A stretch of 64,000 bases of DNA. Source: DSUN01 sp035527715 (lineage in GTDB: Bacteria > Planctomycetota > PUPC01 > DSUN01). The stretch is taken from positions 1 to 64,000 of the forward strand of contig DATKZY010000190.1 of assembly GCA_035527715.1 (NCBI GenBank). Direction: 5' to 3'. Both the position numbers and the translations under genes were made by a program. The notes beneath the pieces are model-generated. The model searched no databases and had not been told where the DNA came from. It saw only the letters and a program-made list of their open reading frames with translations. Positions 7,567 to 14,207 of the stretch are shown piece after piece. Every line of letters begins with the position of its first letter. Within the stretch, counting starts at the first letter, position 1.

Positions 7567-10155
7567 TCACGGCTGGTAGCGGAAGACCCACACCTGCTGC
7601 GGGCGGTAGCCGTGGCCGTCGAGCAGGTAGAAGAGGTCGTGCCTGGCCGAGTAGACGACGCCCGCCTCGGTGAGGCCCGGCTTGCAGTCGAGCTTCCGCC
7701 AGAGGTTCTTGCCGCAGTCGTAGACCCACGTGGCCTGCTTGTCGGCGATGAGGAGGCAGTCGTGGGTGCTGGAGTAGCAGTAGTTCCAGTGCTCGATGGC
7801 GGGGGCCTCGGCGCCCGCGGGCTCGAGCTTCTCCCATTTCCCCGCGTCGAGGGGGAAAGCCCAGAGCTCGTTGCACTTCTTGCTCTGGCCGCTGACGGCG
7901 CCGTAGCAGAGCACGCGCCGGCGTTTGGTGTCGAAGACGGCCTTGAAGCGGTCGTTGGCGCCGAACGGCGTGTCGCTGCCGGGGATGCGGCTCAGGGTGT
8001 TCGCCTTGAAGTCGGCCTGCCAGATGCCGAAGGGCTGGCCGTACCAGTGGCGGGTGCTCACGGTGAGGAGGCCGGGCGCGCCGTTCATCTCGACGGCCAT
8101 TCCGATGGCGCCCTCCCCCACCTTCCGGAGCTTGTCGGGGGCGTAGCGCATCGCGTCGGGGTCGTACTGGAGCGTGCCGCCGAAGAAGGCGATTCGCTTG
8201 AGGTCGGTGCAGTAGACGTAGTGGTGGTAGCCGTGGTGGGTGCCCTTCTCGTGGGTGAAGGACGGGTGCCAGCCGGGGCCGTCGGGGCAGCCGTAGGGGT
8301 GCGGCGGGAACTCGGGGTTCCACGATTCCATCCAGAGGTTGCCCTTGAGGTCGTACTGGCTGACCTCGTTGCCCATGTAGGCCGAGTGGCCGCCGCCCCA
8401 CAGCACGATCTGGTCGCGGTCCCAGTCGGTGCAGAAGGAGCCGTAGGCGCGCCCCCAGCCGCTGTAGTCGCACTTGATCTCGGTCCAGGCGTTGGGCGGG
8501 ACGGCGGCGAGCAGCTTTTCGTGCTCGGCGACGCGCTGGCGGTACTCGGCCTGGGTCTTCGGCAGGTGCGACCAGGCGCGCTGATACTTGTCGTCGCGCC
8601 AGACCTCTTCGGGCGCGCCGGGCTTGGCCTCGGCGACCTTGGTGGGATCGAGCCGCAGCAGAAGCGTCTTGCGGCTCTGGCCGACCATGTCCACGAGCAC
8701 GTGAACGTCGCGTTCAGGATCATAGTCCAGGGAGACCCAGCCTGTGGGCGGGTAGCCCTTTCGCCCGAAGCCGCCGAGGGCGACATCGAGGCGCTGCCAC
8801 TCCTGCTTTGCGGCGTCGAAGGTCCAGACCTCGCCCGTCTGCTGGGCGAGGACGACGAGGCCGTGCTTCGCATCGTAGTCCATCGCGACCATGCCGAACT
8901 TGCTGGGAGCAGGGTGGAGGGCCGGGCGACAGCGTTCCCAGCGCCGGGTCTGGCAGTCGAGGAGCCAGGTGTCGGCTAGATAGCGGTCCTCGCCGTCGCC
9001 GCCCCAGAGCACGATCTTCTTCGCCTTCGGGTCGTAGACCATTCGGGCGTAGTGGCGCGGGCGCGGCGCGGGGGCAAGGGCCTCCTCGGCCTCGATGAGC
9101 TTGTCGCGCGCGGCGTCCAGGGCGTGGAGCGCCTCCCAGCCTTGGCCGCAGCGGACCGCAACGCCGCCCTCCATGACCTTCGGGGCGACAGTGGCGCGGA
9201 TGAGGTCGGAGGCGGCAGTGGCCTGCTTCGCGGCGAATGCTTCGAGGTCGAGGCCAAGCTGCGCCAGGTCGGCCGAGCAGCCGTCCTGCCTGAGAATGTA
9301 GAACCGGCTGTCCGTTCCGCGCCCGATCTCGAGGGCGGAGAGGCGTGTGACCCCAATCAGGGCATCGAGCCGACGATTGAAGGCGACGAGCTTCTGGTGG
9401 GCGTCGAGGCGCTCCTGCGGCGCGGTGACGAGCTGGCGCCACTGGTTCTTCGCGGGGTCGTAGGCCCAGGTGCCGCGGCGGTCCCAGCGGTCGGGGGTCC
9501 AGGCGTCGGGCGGGCGGCTCTGCTTCACGTCGCCCGGCTTCGCCTGGTAGGCGCGAAGATAGCCGCCGCCGAAGAGGATGGCCTCCTTGTTGATGGGGTC
9601 CCAGGCCATCGAGCCGAGCATCACGTCGGGCGGGGCCTGGCCGAAGGGGAGGTTCATGTTCTCGAACGCCCGCTTCGCGGGGTCGTACTTGAACGTGACG
9701 CCGCCGAGGAAGTAGAGGAGCTTTTTCTCATCGGGCAGGTAGCAGGACTGGTGGGCGTGCCAGAAGCCGACGTTGTGGTGCGGGAGGGCGGGCATCTCGT
9801 AGCCGTCCTTCTTCACCCACTCGGTGAAGTAGGAGCCGCGGGGCAGTCCGGCCTCGAGGCGGCCGGCCTGGGGCACCCACTCCTCCCATTTCCCGGTTTC
9901 GGCGTGGAACAGCTCGGTCCAGTAGCGCTCGGAGAGGGTGTGGCCTCGCCAGTCCTTGCGGGCGCGGATGCCCCAGAGGAACACACCCTTCTGCTCGGGC
10001 AGCCAGGCGATGCCCGCCGCGGTACCGCCGTCCTTTGCGTCCTCCGCGACGACCCAGGAGTTCGTCGGCATCGCATTCAGGTCGGGCCGGGCCTCCGCCG
10101 CGAGAAGGGAGACCCACAGGCAAGATGCCTGTGCCGCCGCGAGAGCGGCTCGCAT
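7567..10155 (-). CDS. Secreted Kelch-type beta-propeller protein
   Basis: 862 residues. A signal peptide (M-R-A-A-L-A-A-A-Q to A-A-E-A-R) marks it for export. The rest shows repeated propeller blades of the Kelch/galactose-oxidase kind: W-D-P-I-N-K-E-A-I-L-F-G-G-G, Y-D-P-K-A-K-K-I-V-L-W-G-G-D-G, W-D-R-D-Q-I-V-L-W-G-G-G, each followed by W-x-Y-D/L-D and a Trp-rich strand. Propellers of this type bind partners or glycans; no catalytic copper ligands are evident. Part of the signal peptide is encoded by a palindromic repeat (10115-10133). It lies 39 bp after the PIN toxin-antitoxin pair and has no visible promoter. The Kelch protein at 42695 is a smaller relative in type. Confidence 0.75.
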   Translation of the reverse strand: MRAALAAAQASCLWVSLLAAEARPDLNAMPTNSWVVAEDAKDGGTAAGIAWLPEQKGVFLWGIRARKDWRGHTLSERYWTELFHAETGKWEEWVPQAGRLEAGLPRGSYFTEWVKKDGYEMPALPHHNVGFWHAHQSCYLPDEKKLLYFLGGVTFKYDPAKRAFENMNLPFGQAPPDVMLGSMAWDPINKEAILFGGGYLRAYQAKPGDVKQSRPPDAWTPDRWDRRGTWAYDPAKNQWRQLVTAPQERLDAHQKLVAFNRRLDALIGVTRLSALEIGRGTDSRFYILRQDGCSADLAQLGLDLEAFAAKQATAASDLIRATVAPKVMEGGVAVRCGQGWEALHALDAARDKLIEAEEALAPAPRPRHYARMVYDPKAKKIVLWGGDGEDRYLADTWLLDCQTRRWERCRPALHPAPSKFGMVAMDYDAKHGLVVLAQQTGEVWTFDAAKQEWQRLDVALGGFGRKGYPPTGWVSLDYDPERDVHVLVDMVGQSRKTLLLRLDPTKVAEAKPGAPEEVWRDDKYQRAWSHLPKTQAEYRQRVAEHEKLLAAVPPNAWTEIKCDYSGWGRAYGSFCTDWDRDQIVLWGGGHSAYMGNEVSQYDLKGNLWMESWNPEFPPHPYGCPDGPGWHPSFTHEKGTHHGYHHYVYCTDLKRIAFFGGTLQYDPDAMRYAPDKLRKVGEGAIGMAVEMNGAPGLLTVSTRHWYGQPFGIWQADFKANTLSRIPGSDTPFGANDRFKAVFDTKRRRVLCYGAVSGQSKKCNELWAFPLDAGKWEKLEPAGAEAPAIEHWNYCYSSTHDCLLIADKQATWVYDCGKNLWRKLDCKPGLTEAGVVYSARHDLFYLLDGHGYRPQQVWVFRYQP
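10115..10133. repeat. In-frame palindrome inside a signal-peptide coding region
   Basis: cacaggca-aga-tgcctgtg forms a perfect 8-bp stem with a 3-nt loop and encodes A-Q-A-S-C-L-W on the minus strand. A close relative sits at 30908-30926 inside the GH78 gene. Confidence 0.6.
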
Positions 10156-10194
10156 CGTTTGCCTCCTATCAGGGCTGGGGGATGGCGGCGGGTC

Positions 10195-10404
10195 TCAGGC
10201 CTCTTTCCGGCGCTTCTGGATCTTCCGGGCGAGGGCCTTCACGGTCGTCTTCCCGAGCAACCGGTGGCGTTCTCTAGAGTAGTCCCCCCGGCCGGTCTCG
10301 AACTGCTGGAGGAAACGGACCATGCCGACGGGTCCGAGTTCCCGGCTGAGAGCATCAAGACCGGCCTCGTAGATTTGGTTCAGGGTCATCTTTCGCGCGT
10401 TCAT
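10195..10404 (-). CDS. Putative antitoxin partner of the PIN protein
   Basis: 69 residues, charged and mostly helical, with the core N-Q-I-Y-E-A-G-L-D-A-L, E-L-G-P-V-G-M-V-R-F-L-Q-Q-F and G-D-Y-S-R-E-R-H, ending in a basic tail. Small proteins of this type accompany PIN-domain genes in many environmental bacteria, but I know of no defined activity. It starts 14 bp after the PIN stop and is clearly cotranscribed with it. The role as antitoxin is inferred from size, charge and position. Toxin-first order is the reverse of the commonest layout. Confidence 0.6.
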   Translation of the reverse strand: MNARKMTLNQIYEAGLDALSRELGPVGMVRFLQQFETGRGDYSRERHRLLGKTTVKALARKIQKRRKEA

Positions 10405-10418
10405 GAGTCTATCGCCTT

Positions 10419-10850
10419 TCAGAGCAGTACAATCGGGTTTACCACGCGAATGCGGAGAGCTCCCGCGTGGCGTGAGGCCTTGCGAAGGAGTTGGTCATCC
10501 GTGGTGAAGAACACGGTCGCTTCTCCACTCTCGGCACAGGCAATGTGCAACGCATCCATCGGACGGAATCCCAGAGTCTCGAGTCCGCTTGCCCGCACGA
10601 TCTCTGTCTCCCCCACACGAAGGGTGCTGTCAGCCCATCTCGCCAGCCGCTTCAGGCGCCTGCGCCGGCCTGCATTGGGCGTCTGCCCGATCTCGATGTC
10701 CACAACCTCGCTCGTAAGCCAGTGGTAGTCACCGGCTTCGATGCGGCCGAGGACTATCACTACCGCCTCGGCTTCGAGACGAATGCGATCTTGCGTCTGG
10801 TCGTCGAATGGCCTGTTCAGACAGCAGACGTCAAGGTAGACTTTGGTCAT
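10419..10850 (-). CDS. PIN-domain ribonuclease toxin
   Basis: 143 residues, the usual single-domain PIN length. Acidic metal-site residues sit at D7 (V-Y-L-D-V-C-C), E53 (D-I-E-I), D99 (R-P-M-D-A-L-H-I-A) and D118/D119 (F-T-T-D-D-Q-L-L), the pattern of VapC-like Mg-dependent RNases. Such toxins cleave tRNA or rRNA when the antitoxin is lost. A near-consensus promoter lies at 10888-10916 and the partner follows after 14 bp. It overlaps nothing, so the pair is a self-contained module placed between two secreted-protein genes. Confidence 0.85.
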   Translation of the reverse strand: MTKVYLDVCCLNRPFDDQTQDRIRLEAEAVVIVLGRIEAGDYHWLTSEVVDIEIGQTPNAGRRRRLKRLARWADSTLRVGETEIVRASGLETLGFRPMDALHIACAESGEATVFFTTDDQLLRKASRHAGALRIRVVNPIVLL

Positions 10851-10887
10851 TCTGGCGTCCGATCTCGTACACGGGGCCTACGCTCCA

Positions 10888-10916
10888 ATGATAGCCCGTC
10901 GCACCCCGTTAGTCAA
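10888..10916 (-). promoter_or_regulatory. Promoter of the PIN toxin-antitoxin pair
   Basis: -35 TTGACT (10911-10916), 17-bp spacer, -10 TATCAT (10888-10893) on the minus strand, about 38 bp upstream of ATG 10850. Confidence 0.65.
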
Positions 10917-10925
10917 CGCGTCGCG

Positions 10926-12857
10926 TCAGGGCTTCAACAGGAGACGCAGCGGCTTGTCCTCGACGATGACCTGTTTCTCCTGGGCGTCCTTGCCCGGGAA
11001 CTGCCACTTGAGCTTGACGGGGCCGGGCTCGAAGACGCCGAAGGAGGCTTCGGAGGTGCCGGGGAGGACGTTCCAGGCGCCCAGGCAGCGCTTCTCGGAC
11101 CAGCCGGTGACGGTGAGCGGCCCGGCGAAGCCGCCGACGGCCAATGCCGCGCGCAGGGCAAGGGCCGGGACATCGCCCGTCTCGCGGAACAGCACCCACA
11201 GCTCGCCGTTCGTGAGCACGATGGTCATGTCCTGGCCGCCGTCGCCGTCGAGGTCGGCCAGGCACCCCGCCTGCTGCCCCTCGCCAGCGGCCTCCAGGAG
11301 GCGATTCTCGTCAATGTCCAACTCGTGGGCGTGGCCGAAGCTGCGGAAGCCGCGGTTGAAGAAGACGTGGGGCGAGCGGTTCGAGTAGAGGATGAGGACG
11401 TCCTGCCGCCCGTCGTTGTTCGCATCGCCGGTCGTTCCGCCGATGGCGTTGGGCTTCGAGATGTAGGCGATCTCGCCCGAGATGGGCAACGTTTCCTCGA
11501 ACCGGCAATTGCCTCGGTTGTGCCAGATCAGGCAGCGCTCGTCGGCGCCCACGAAGACATCGAGCAGCCCGTCGGCATCGAAGTCGCCGATGAAAGCCCC
11601 CGCGTCGCCCTCGCCGGTGCCGACGCCTTCGATGCGGGTTCCGCCGTCCACGACGCCCAGGCCCTTGCCCTTGTAGAGCACCGCGCCCTTGGCGAAGGGC
11701 TGAAGCACGTCGGGCACGTTGTCGCCATCGAAGTCGGCGAGGAGGCACGGTCGCGCCGCCCCGAGGCCCGAGCCGATGAACTTGCCGGTCGTGGGAGGGA
11801 CGAGGTAGCTGCTCTTGAGCGTTCCGCCCGCCTCCGCCGTGAGAAGCAGTGGATATGACGACGTGCTGACGAGGACGCCCGCTGCGCCAATTGTAGGCGG
11901 CGTGTCCTCACGCCGCGTATCGCGGGACGGGGACGTCCCGCCTACAATGCCTATCGCCGCGAGGCCAAGGCAGCCGTCCTTCAATTCGATGGCGCTCCCT
12001 TTGGCGCTGAACGTGCCATCCTGCGCCTGGAGCCAGAGGGTGAGGGCCTTGCCGTCGAAGGAGGCGAGGTCGAGGCGGCCGTCGCCGTCGAAGTCGCCCC
12101 AGGCAGCGGCGAGCGATTTCGCGCCGAGCTTCAGGGCGGCTGTCGCGTCGCCGAGCGCCTTCTTCGCCTTGTCCCATCGGAGGACGCGGTCGCCCGCCTC
12201 GCAGAAGATATGAAGGGCAAGCTGGCCGTCACCCGCGATGTCCACGGGAATTGCGCCGTGGACCTTGCCGTCGAGCTTCGCGATCTTCTTCGGCTCGGCC
12301 CACGAGGCCATGGCCTTCACCGGGAACATGGGGGCCGGGTCGGTGAGCGCGTACTTCACGGCGCGCTGAAGCATGTCGGTGCCGCCGGCCCAGGTGCCCT
12401 CCATGTGCTCGTCGAGGATGTCGAGGAGCCAGGCCCCGCCCTCCCTGCCGAGGAAGTGGAACCACCTGCCCTGGACGTGGAGGAGGCCGATGGCTCCCTC
12501 GGCCGGCTCGGCGCCGGCGCCGTCGGGGGCCTCCTCGCTGAACTTCCCCGTGAAGAGGATGCCGAGGCGGGCCGAGTCCCCGACCATTTGCTGGAGCGCC
12601 TCGACCTGCGGCTTGGGCGACTTGCTGAAGTCGAGCACCGGGGGCTTCTGGGGCGCCTTGCCCTTCAGCGCCTCGACGACCTGTGTGGCGATCTCGCCGT
12701 TCGCCCCGACCGGCCCCACCTTGAGCACCAGCACAAGATCGGCCTGACTGGTCAGATGGATCGGCGTGAAGTTCGGGTTGATGAGGGCGCGGCTGTTGGG
12801 TGCACCGAACACCAGGGCCGCCACGACGCCCATGGCTCGCACGAACCGTCCTCGCAT
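10926..12857 (-). CDS. Secreted VCBS/FG-GAP repeat protein
   Basis: 643 residues from ATG 12857, chosen because it opens a signal peptide (M-R-G-R-F-V-R-A-M-G-V-V-A-A-L-V-F-G-A) with GGAGA seven bases upstream. The longer open frame would overlap the divergent enolase gene. The C-terminal two thirds carry calcium-binding-like propeller repeats: D-F-D-G-D-G-R-L-D-L, D-F-D-G-D-N-V-P-D-V, D-F-D-A-D-G-L-L-D-V, D-A-N-N-D-G-R-Q-D-V, D-L-D-G-D-G-G-Q-D-M. Such integrin-like propellers are extracellular and adhesive or ligand-binding. A 59-bp palindromic element (11890-11948) is embedded in frame between blades and adds a V-G-G-T-S-P-S-R stretch. Promoter at 12902-12929. Confidence 0.8.
   Translation of the reverse strand: MRGRFVRAMGVVAALVFGAPNSRALINPNFTPIHLTSQADLVLVLKVGPVGANGEIATQVVEALKGKAPQKPPVLDFSKSPKPQVEALQQMVGDSARLGILFTGKFSEEAPDGAGAEPAEGAIGLLHVQGRWFHFLGREGGAWLLDILDEHMEGTWAGGTDMLQRAVKYALTDPAPMFPVKAMASWAEPKKIAKLDGKVHGAIPVDIAGDGQLALHIFCEAGDRVLRWDKAKKALGDATAALKLGAKSLAAAWGDFDGDGRLDLASFDGKALTLWLQAQDGTFSAKGSAIELKDGCLGLAAIGIVGGTSPSRDTRREDTPPTIGAAGVLVSTSSYPLLLTAEAGGTLKSSYLVPPTTGKFIGSGLGAARPCLLADFDGDNVPDVLQPFAKGAVLYKGKGLGVVDGGTRIEGVGTGEGDAGAFIGDFDADGLLDVFVGADERCLIWHNRGNCRFEETLPISGEIAYISKPNAIGGTTGDANNDGRQDVLILYSNRSPHVFFNRGFRSFGHAHELDIDENRLLEAAGEGQQAGCLADLDGDGGQDMTIVLTNGELWVLFRETGDVPALALRAALAVGGFAGPLTVTGWSEKRCLGAWNVLPGTSEASFGVFEPGPVKLKWQFPGKDAQEKQVIVEDKPLRLLLKP
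11890..11948. repeat. Cloverleaf-like palindromic element inside a coding sequence
   Basis: Outer arms attgtaggcgg (11890-11900) and ccgcctacaat (11938-11948) close a stem that holds two inner hairpins: 11897-11916 (8-bp stem, tcct loop) and 11922-11941 (7-bp stem). It lies in frame in the VCBS gene. The last 27 bases recur exactly at 23671-23697, and a 21-base piece recurs at 56411-56431 with one mismatch, all inside genes. Confidence 0.75.
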
Positions 12858-12901
12858 CGCGATTCTCCGAAGGGGGGAGTCTGGGGCACATCGCCTCCTC
12901 C

Positions 12902-12929
12902 ATTGTATCCGTTGCGCCCGGGTACTCAA
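12902..12929 (-). promoter_or_regulatory. Promoter of the VCBS-repeat gene
   Basis: Minus-strand -35 TTGAGT (12924-12929), 16-bp spacer, -10 TACAAT (12902-12907). It overlaps the divergent enolase promoter, so the two genes may compete or be co-regulated. Confidence 0.6.
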
Positions 12930-12940
12930 GTTCATAGAAT
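12912..12940 (+). promoter_or_regulatory. Promoter of the mannonate-dehydratase-like gene
   Basis: -35 TTGCGC (12912-12917), 17-bp spacer, -10 TAGAAT (12935-12940), leader of about 47 nt to ATG 12994. Confidence 0.6.
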
Positions 12941-12993
12941 GGCGGGGCCCGCATGCCGGGGAATCCGCAGGCCCTCGCACCTGGAGCCGGCCC

Positions 12994-14199
12994 ATGTCCG
13001 ACCTGAAGATCGCCGCGGTCCAGTCGTTTCTCACCCAGCCGCAGAAGGCGAGGCTCATCGTGGTGAAGGTGCTCACGAGCGAGCCGGGGCTGTACGGCCT
13101 GGGGTGCGCGACGTTCACGCAGCGGCACGGAGCCGTCGAGGCCGCCCTCCGCCACCACATCGGGCCGTTCGCCATCGGGAAGGACCCACGCAACACCGAA
13201 GACCTGTGGCACGCGATGATGGTGAACGCCTTCTGGCGAAACGGGCCGGTGCTGAACAACGCCATCAGCGGCGTGGACATGGCCCTCTGGGACATCAAGG
13301 GCAAGCTGGCCGGGATGCCGTGCTACGACCTCTGGGGTGGCAGGTGCCGCCCGGCCGCGGCGGTGTACGTCCACTGCAACGGCACGACGCCCGAGGCCCT
13401 GCTCGACGCCGCCCGCCAGCGGATGGCCGACGGCTACCAGCACATCCGCTGCCAGCTCGGGGGCTACCCCGGCACCGAGGCGAGCGACCAGCCCCCGCGG
13501 CCCGGGATGCCCCCGGGCGAGTACTTCGACCCGAAGGAGCGCCTCCGCACCCTCCCGGCCCTCTTCGAGCGCCTGCGCCGCGAGCTGGGCGACCGCGTGG
13601 AACTGCTCCACGACGTCCACGAGCGCCTCGCGCCTATTGACGCCGTGTGGCTCGCCAAGGCCCTCGAGCCGTACCGCCTGTTCTTCCTCGAGGACGTGCT
13701 GGCGCCCGAGGACCTCGAGTGGTTCGAGAACATCCGGGCCGTGTGTGCGACGCCGCTCGCGATGGGCGAGCTGTTCAACCACCCGCGCGAGATCACGCCG
13801 CTCGTCGCCCGCCGGCTGATCGACTTCATCCGCGTGCACCCCTCGCAGCTCGGCGGCATCACGCCCTGTCTCAAGCTCGCGCACCTGTGCGAGGCGTTTG
13901 GCGTGCGCACCGCCTGGCACGGGCCGGGCGACCTGTCGCCCGTGGGCGTCGCCGCCAACGTGCACCTCGACCTGGCGCTCCACAACTTCGGCATCCAGGA
14001 GTGGAGCTTCCCGAACCAGGCGACGCACGACATGTTCCCCGGCCTCCCCGAGGCCCGGGCCGGCTATGCCTGGGCCAGCGACGGGCCGGGCCTGGGCGTC
14101 GAGTTCGACGAGGCCCTTGCTGCGAAGTTCCCCTGCGACGACGCGAACCCGACCTGGACCGTCGCCCGCCTGCCCGACGGCACGATCGGGCGGCCGTGA
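12994..14199 (+). CDS. Enolase-superfamily D-mannonate dehydratase/RspA-like enzyme
   Basis: 401 residues; ATG 12994 has GGAG eight bases upstream. The N-terminal capping domain is followed by a (beta/alpha)7 barrel. Metal ligands are D207 (L-L-H-D-V-H), E233 (F-F-L-E-D-V) and E259 (A-M-G-E-L-F-N-H-P). H209, Y158 and H309 (W-H-G-P-G-D-L-S-P-V-G) occupy the catalytic positions of the ManD subgroup, at a nearly constant offset from the ManD residues as I recall them (D210, H212, E236, E262, H312). ManD enzymes dehydrate D-mannonate or related sugar acids to 2-keto-3-deoxy acids; some members prefer gluconate or are almost inactive. A lyase-like gene starts 8 bp later, fitting uronic acid catabolism. 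Confidence 0.82.
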   Translation: MSDLKIAAVQSFLTQPQKARLIVVKVLTSEPGLYGLGCATFTQRHGAVEAALRHHIGPFAIGKDPRNTEDLWHAMMVNAFWRNGPVLNNAISGVDMALWDIKGKLAGMPCYDLWGGRCRPAAAVYVHCNGTTPEALLDAARQRMADGYQHIRCQLGGYPGTEASDQPPRPGMPPGEYFDPKERLRTLPALFERLRRELGDRVELLHDVHERLAPIDAVWLAKALEPYRLFFLEDVLAPEDLEWFENIRAVCATPLAMGELFNHPREITPLVARRLIDFIRVHPSQLGGITPCLKLAHLCEAFGVRTAWHGPGDLSPVGVAANVHLDLALHNFGIQEWSFPNQATHDMFPGLPEARAGYAWASDGPGLGVEFDEALAAKFPCDDANPTWTVARLPDGTIGRP

Positions 14200-14207
14200 G
14201 GGAGAAG

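Noticed and set aside
7492..7569. Selenocysteine read-through of the Kelch gene's TGA stop
   Set aside because: The frame continues for 27 codons, but no hairpin with the AGUUC loop follows and no catalytic motif surrounds the codon.
7031..8473. A 480-codon minus-strand frame partly beyond the Kelch gene
   Set aside because: Low-complexity R/P/A-rich translation; it overlaps the Kelch gene in another frame and extends into repeats.
11890..11948. A tRNA or small RNA, because of the cloverleaf shape
   Set aside because: It lacks an anticodon arm of proper size, T-arm consensus and CCA end, and it recurs in pieces inside other genes.
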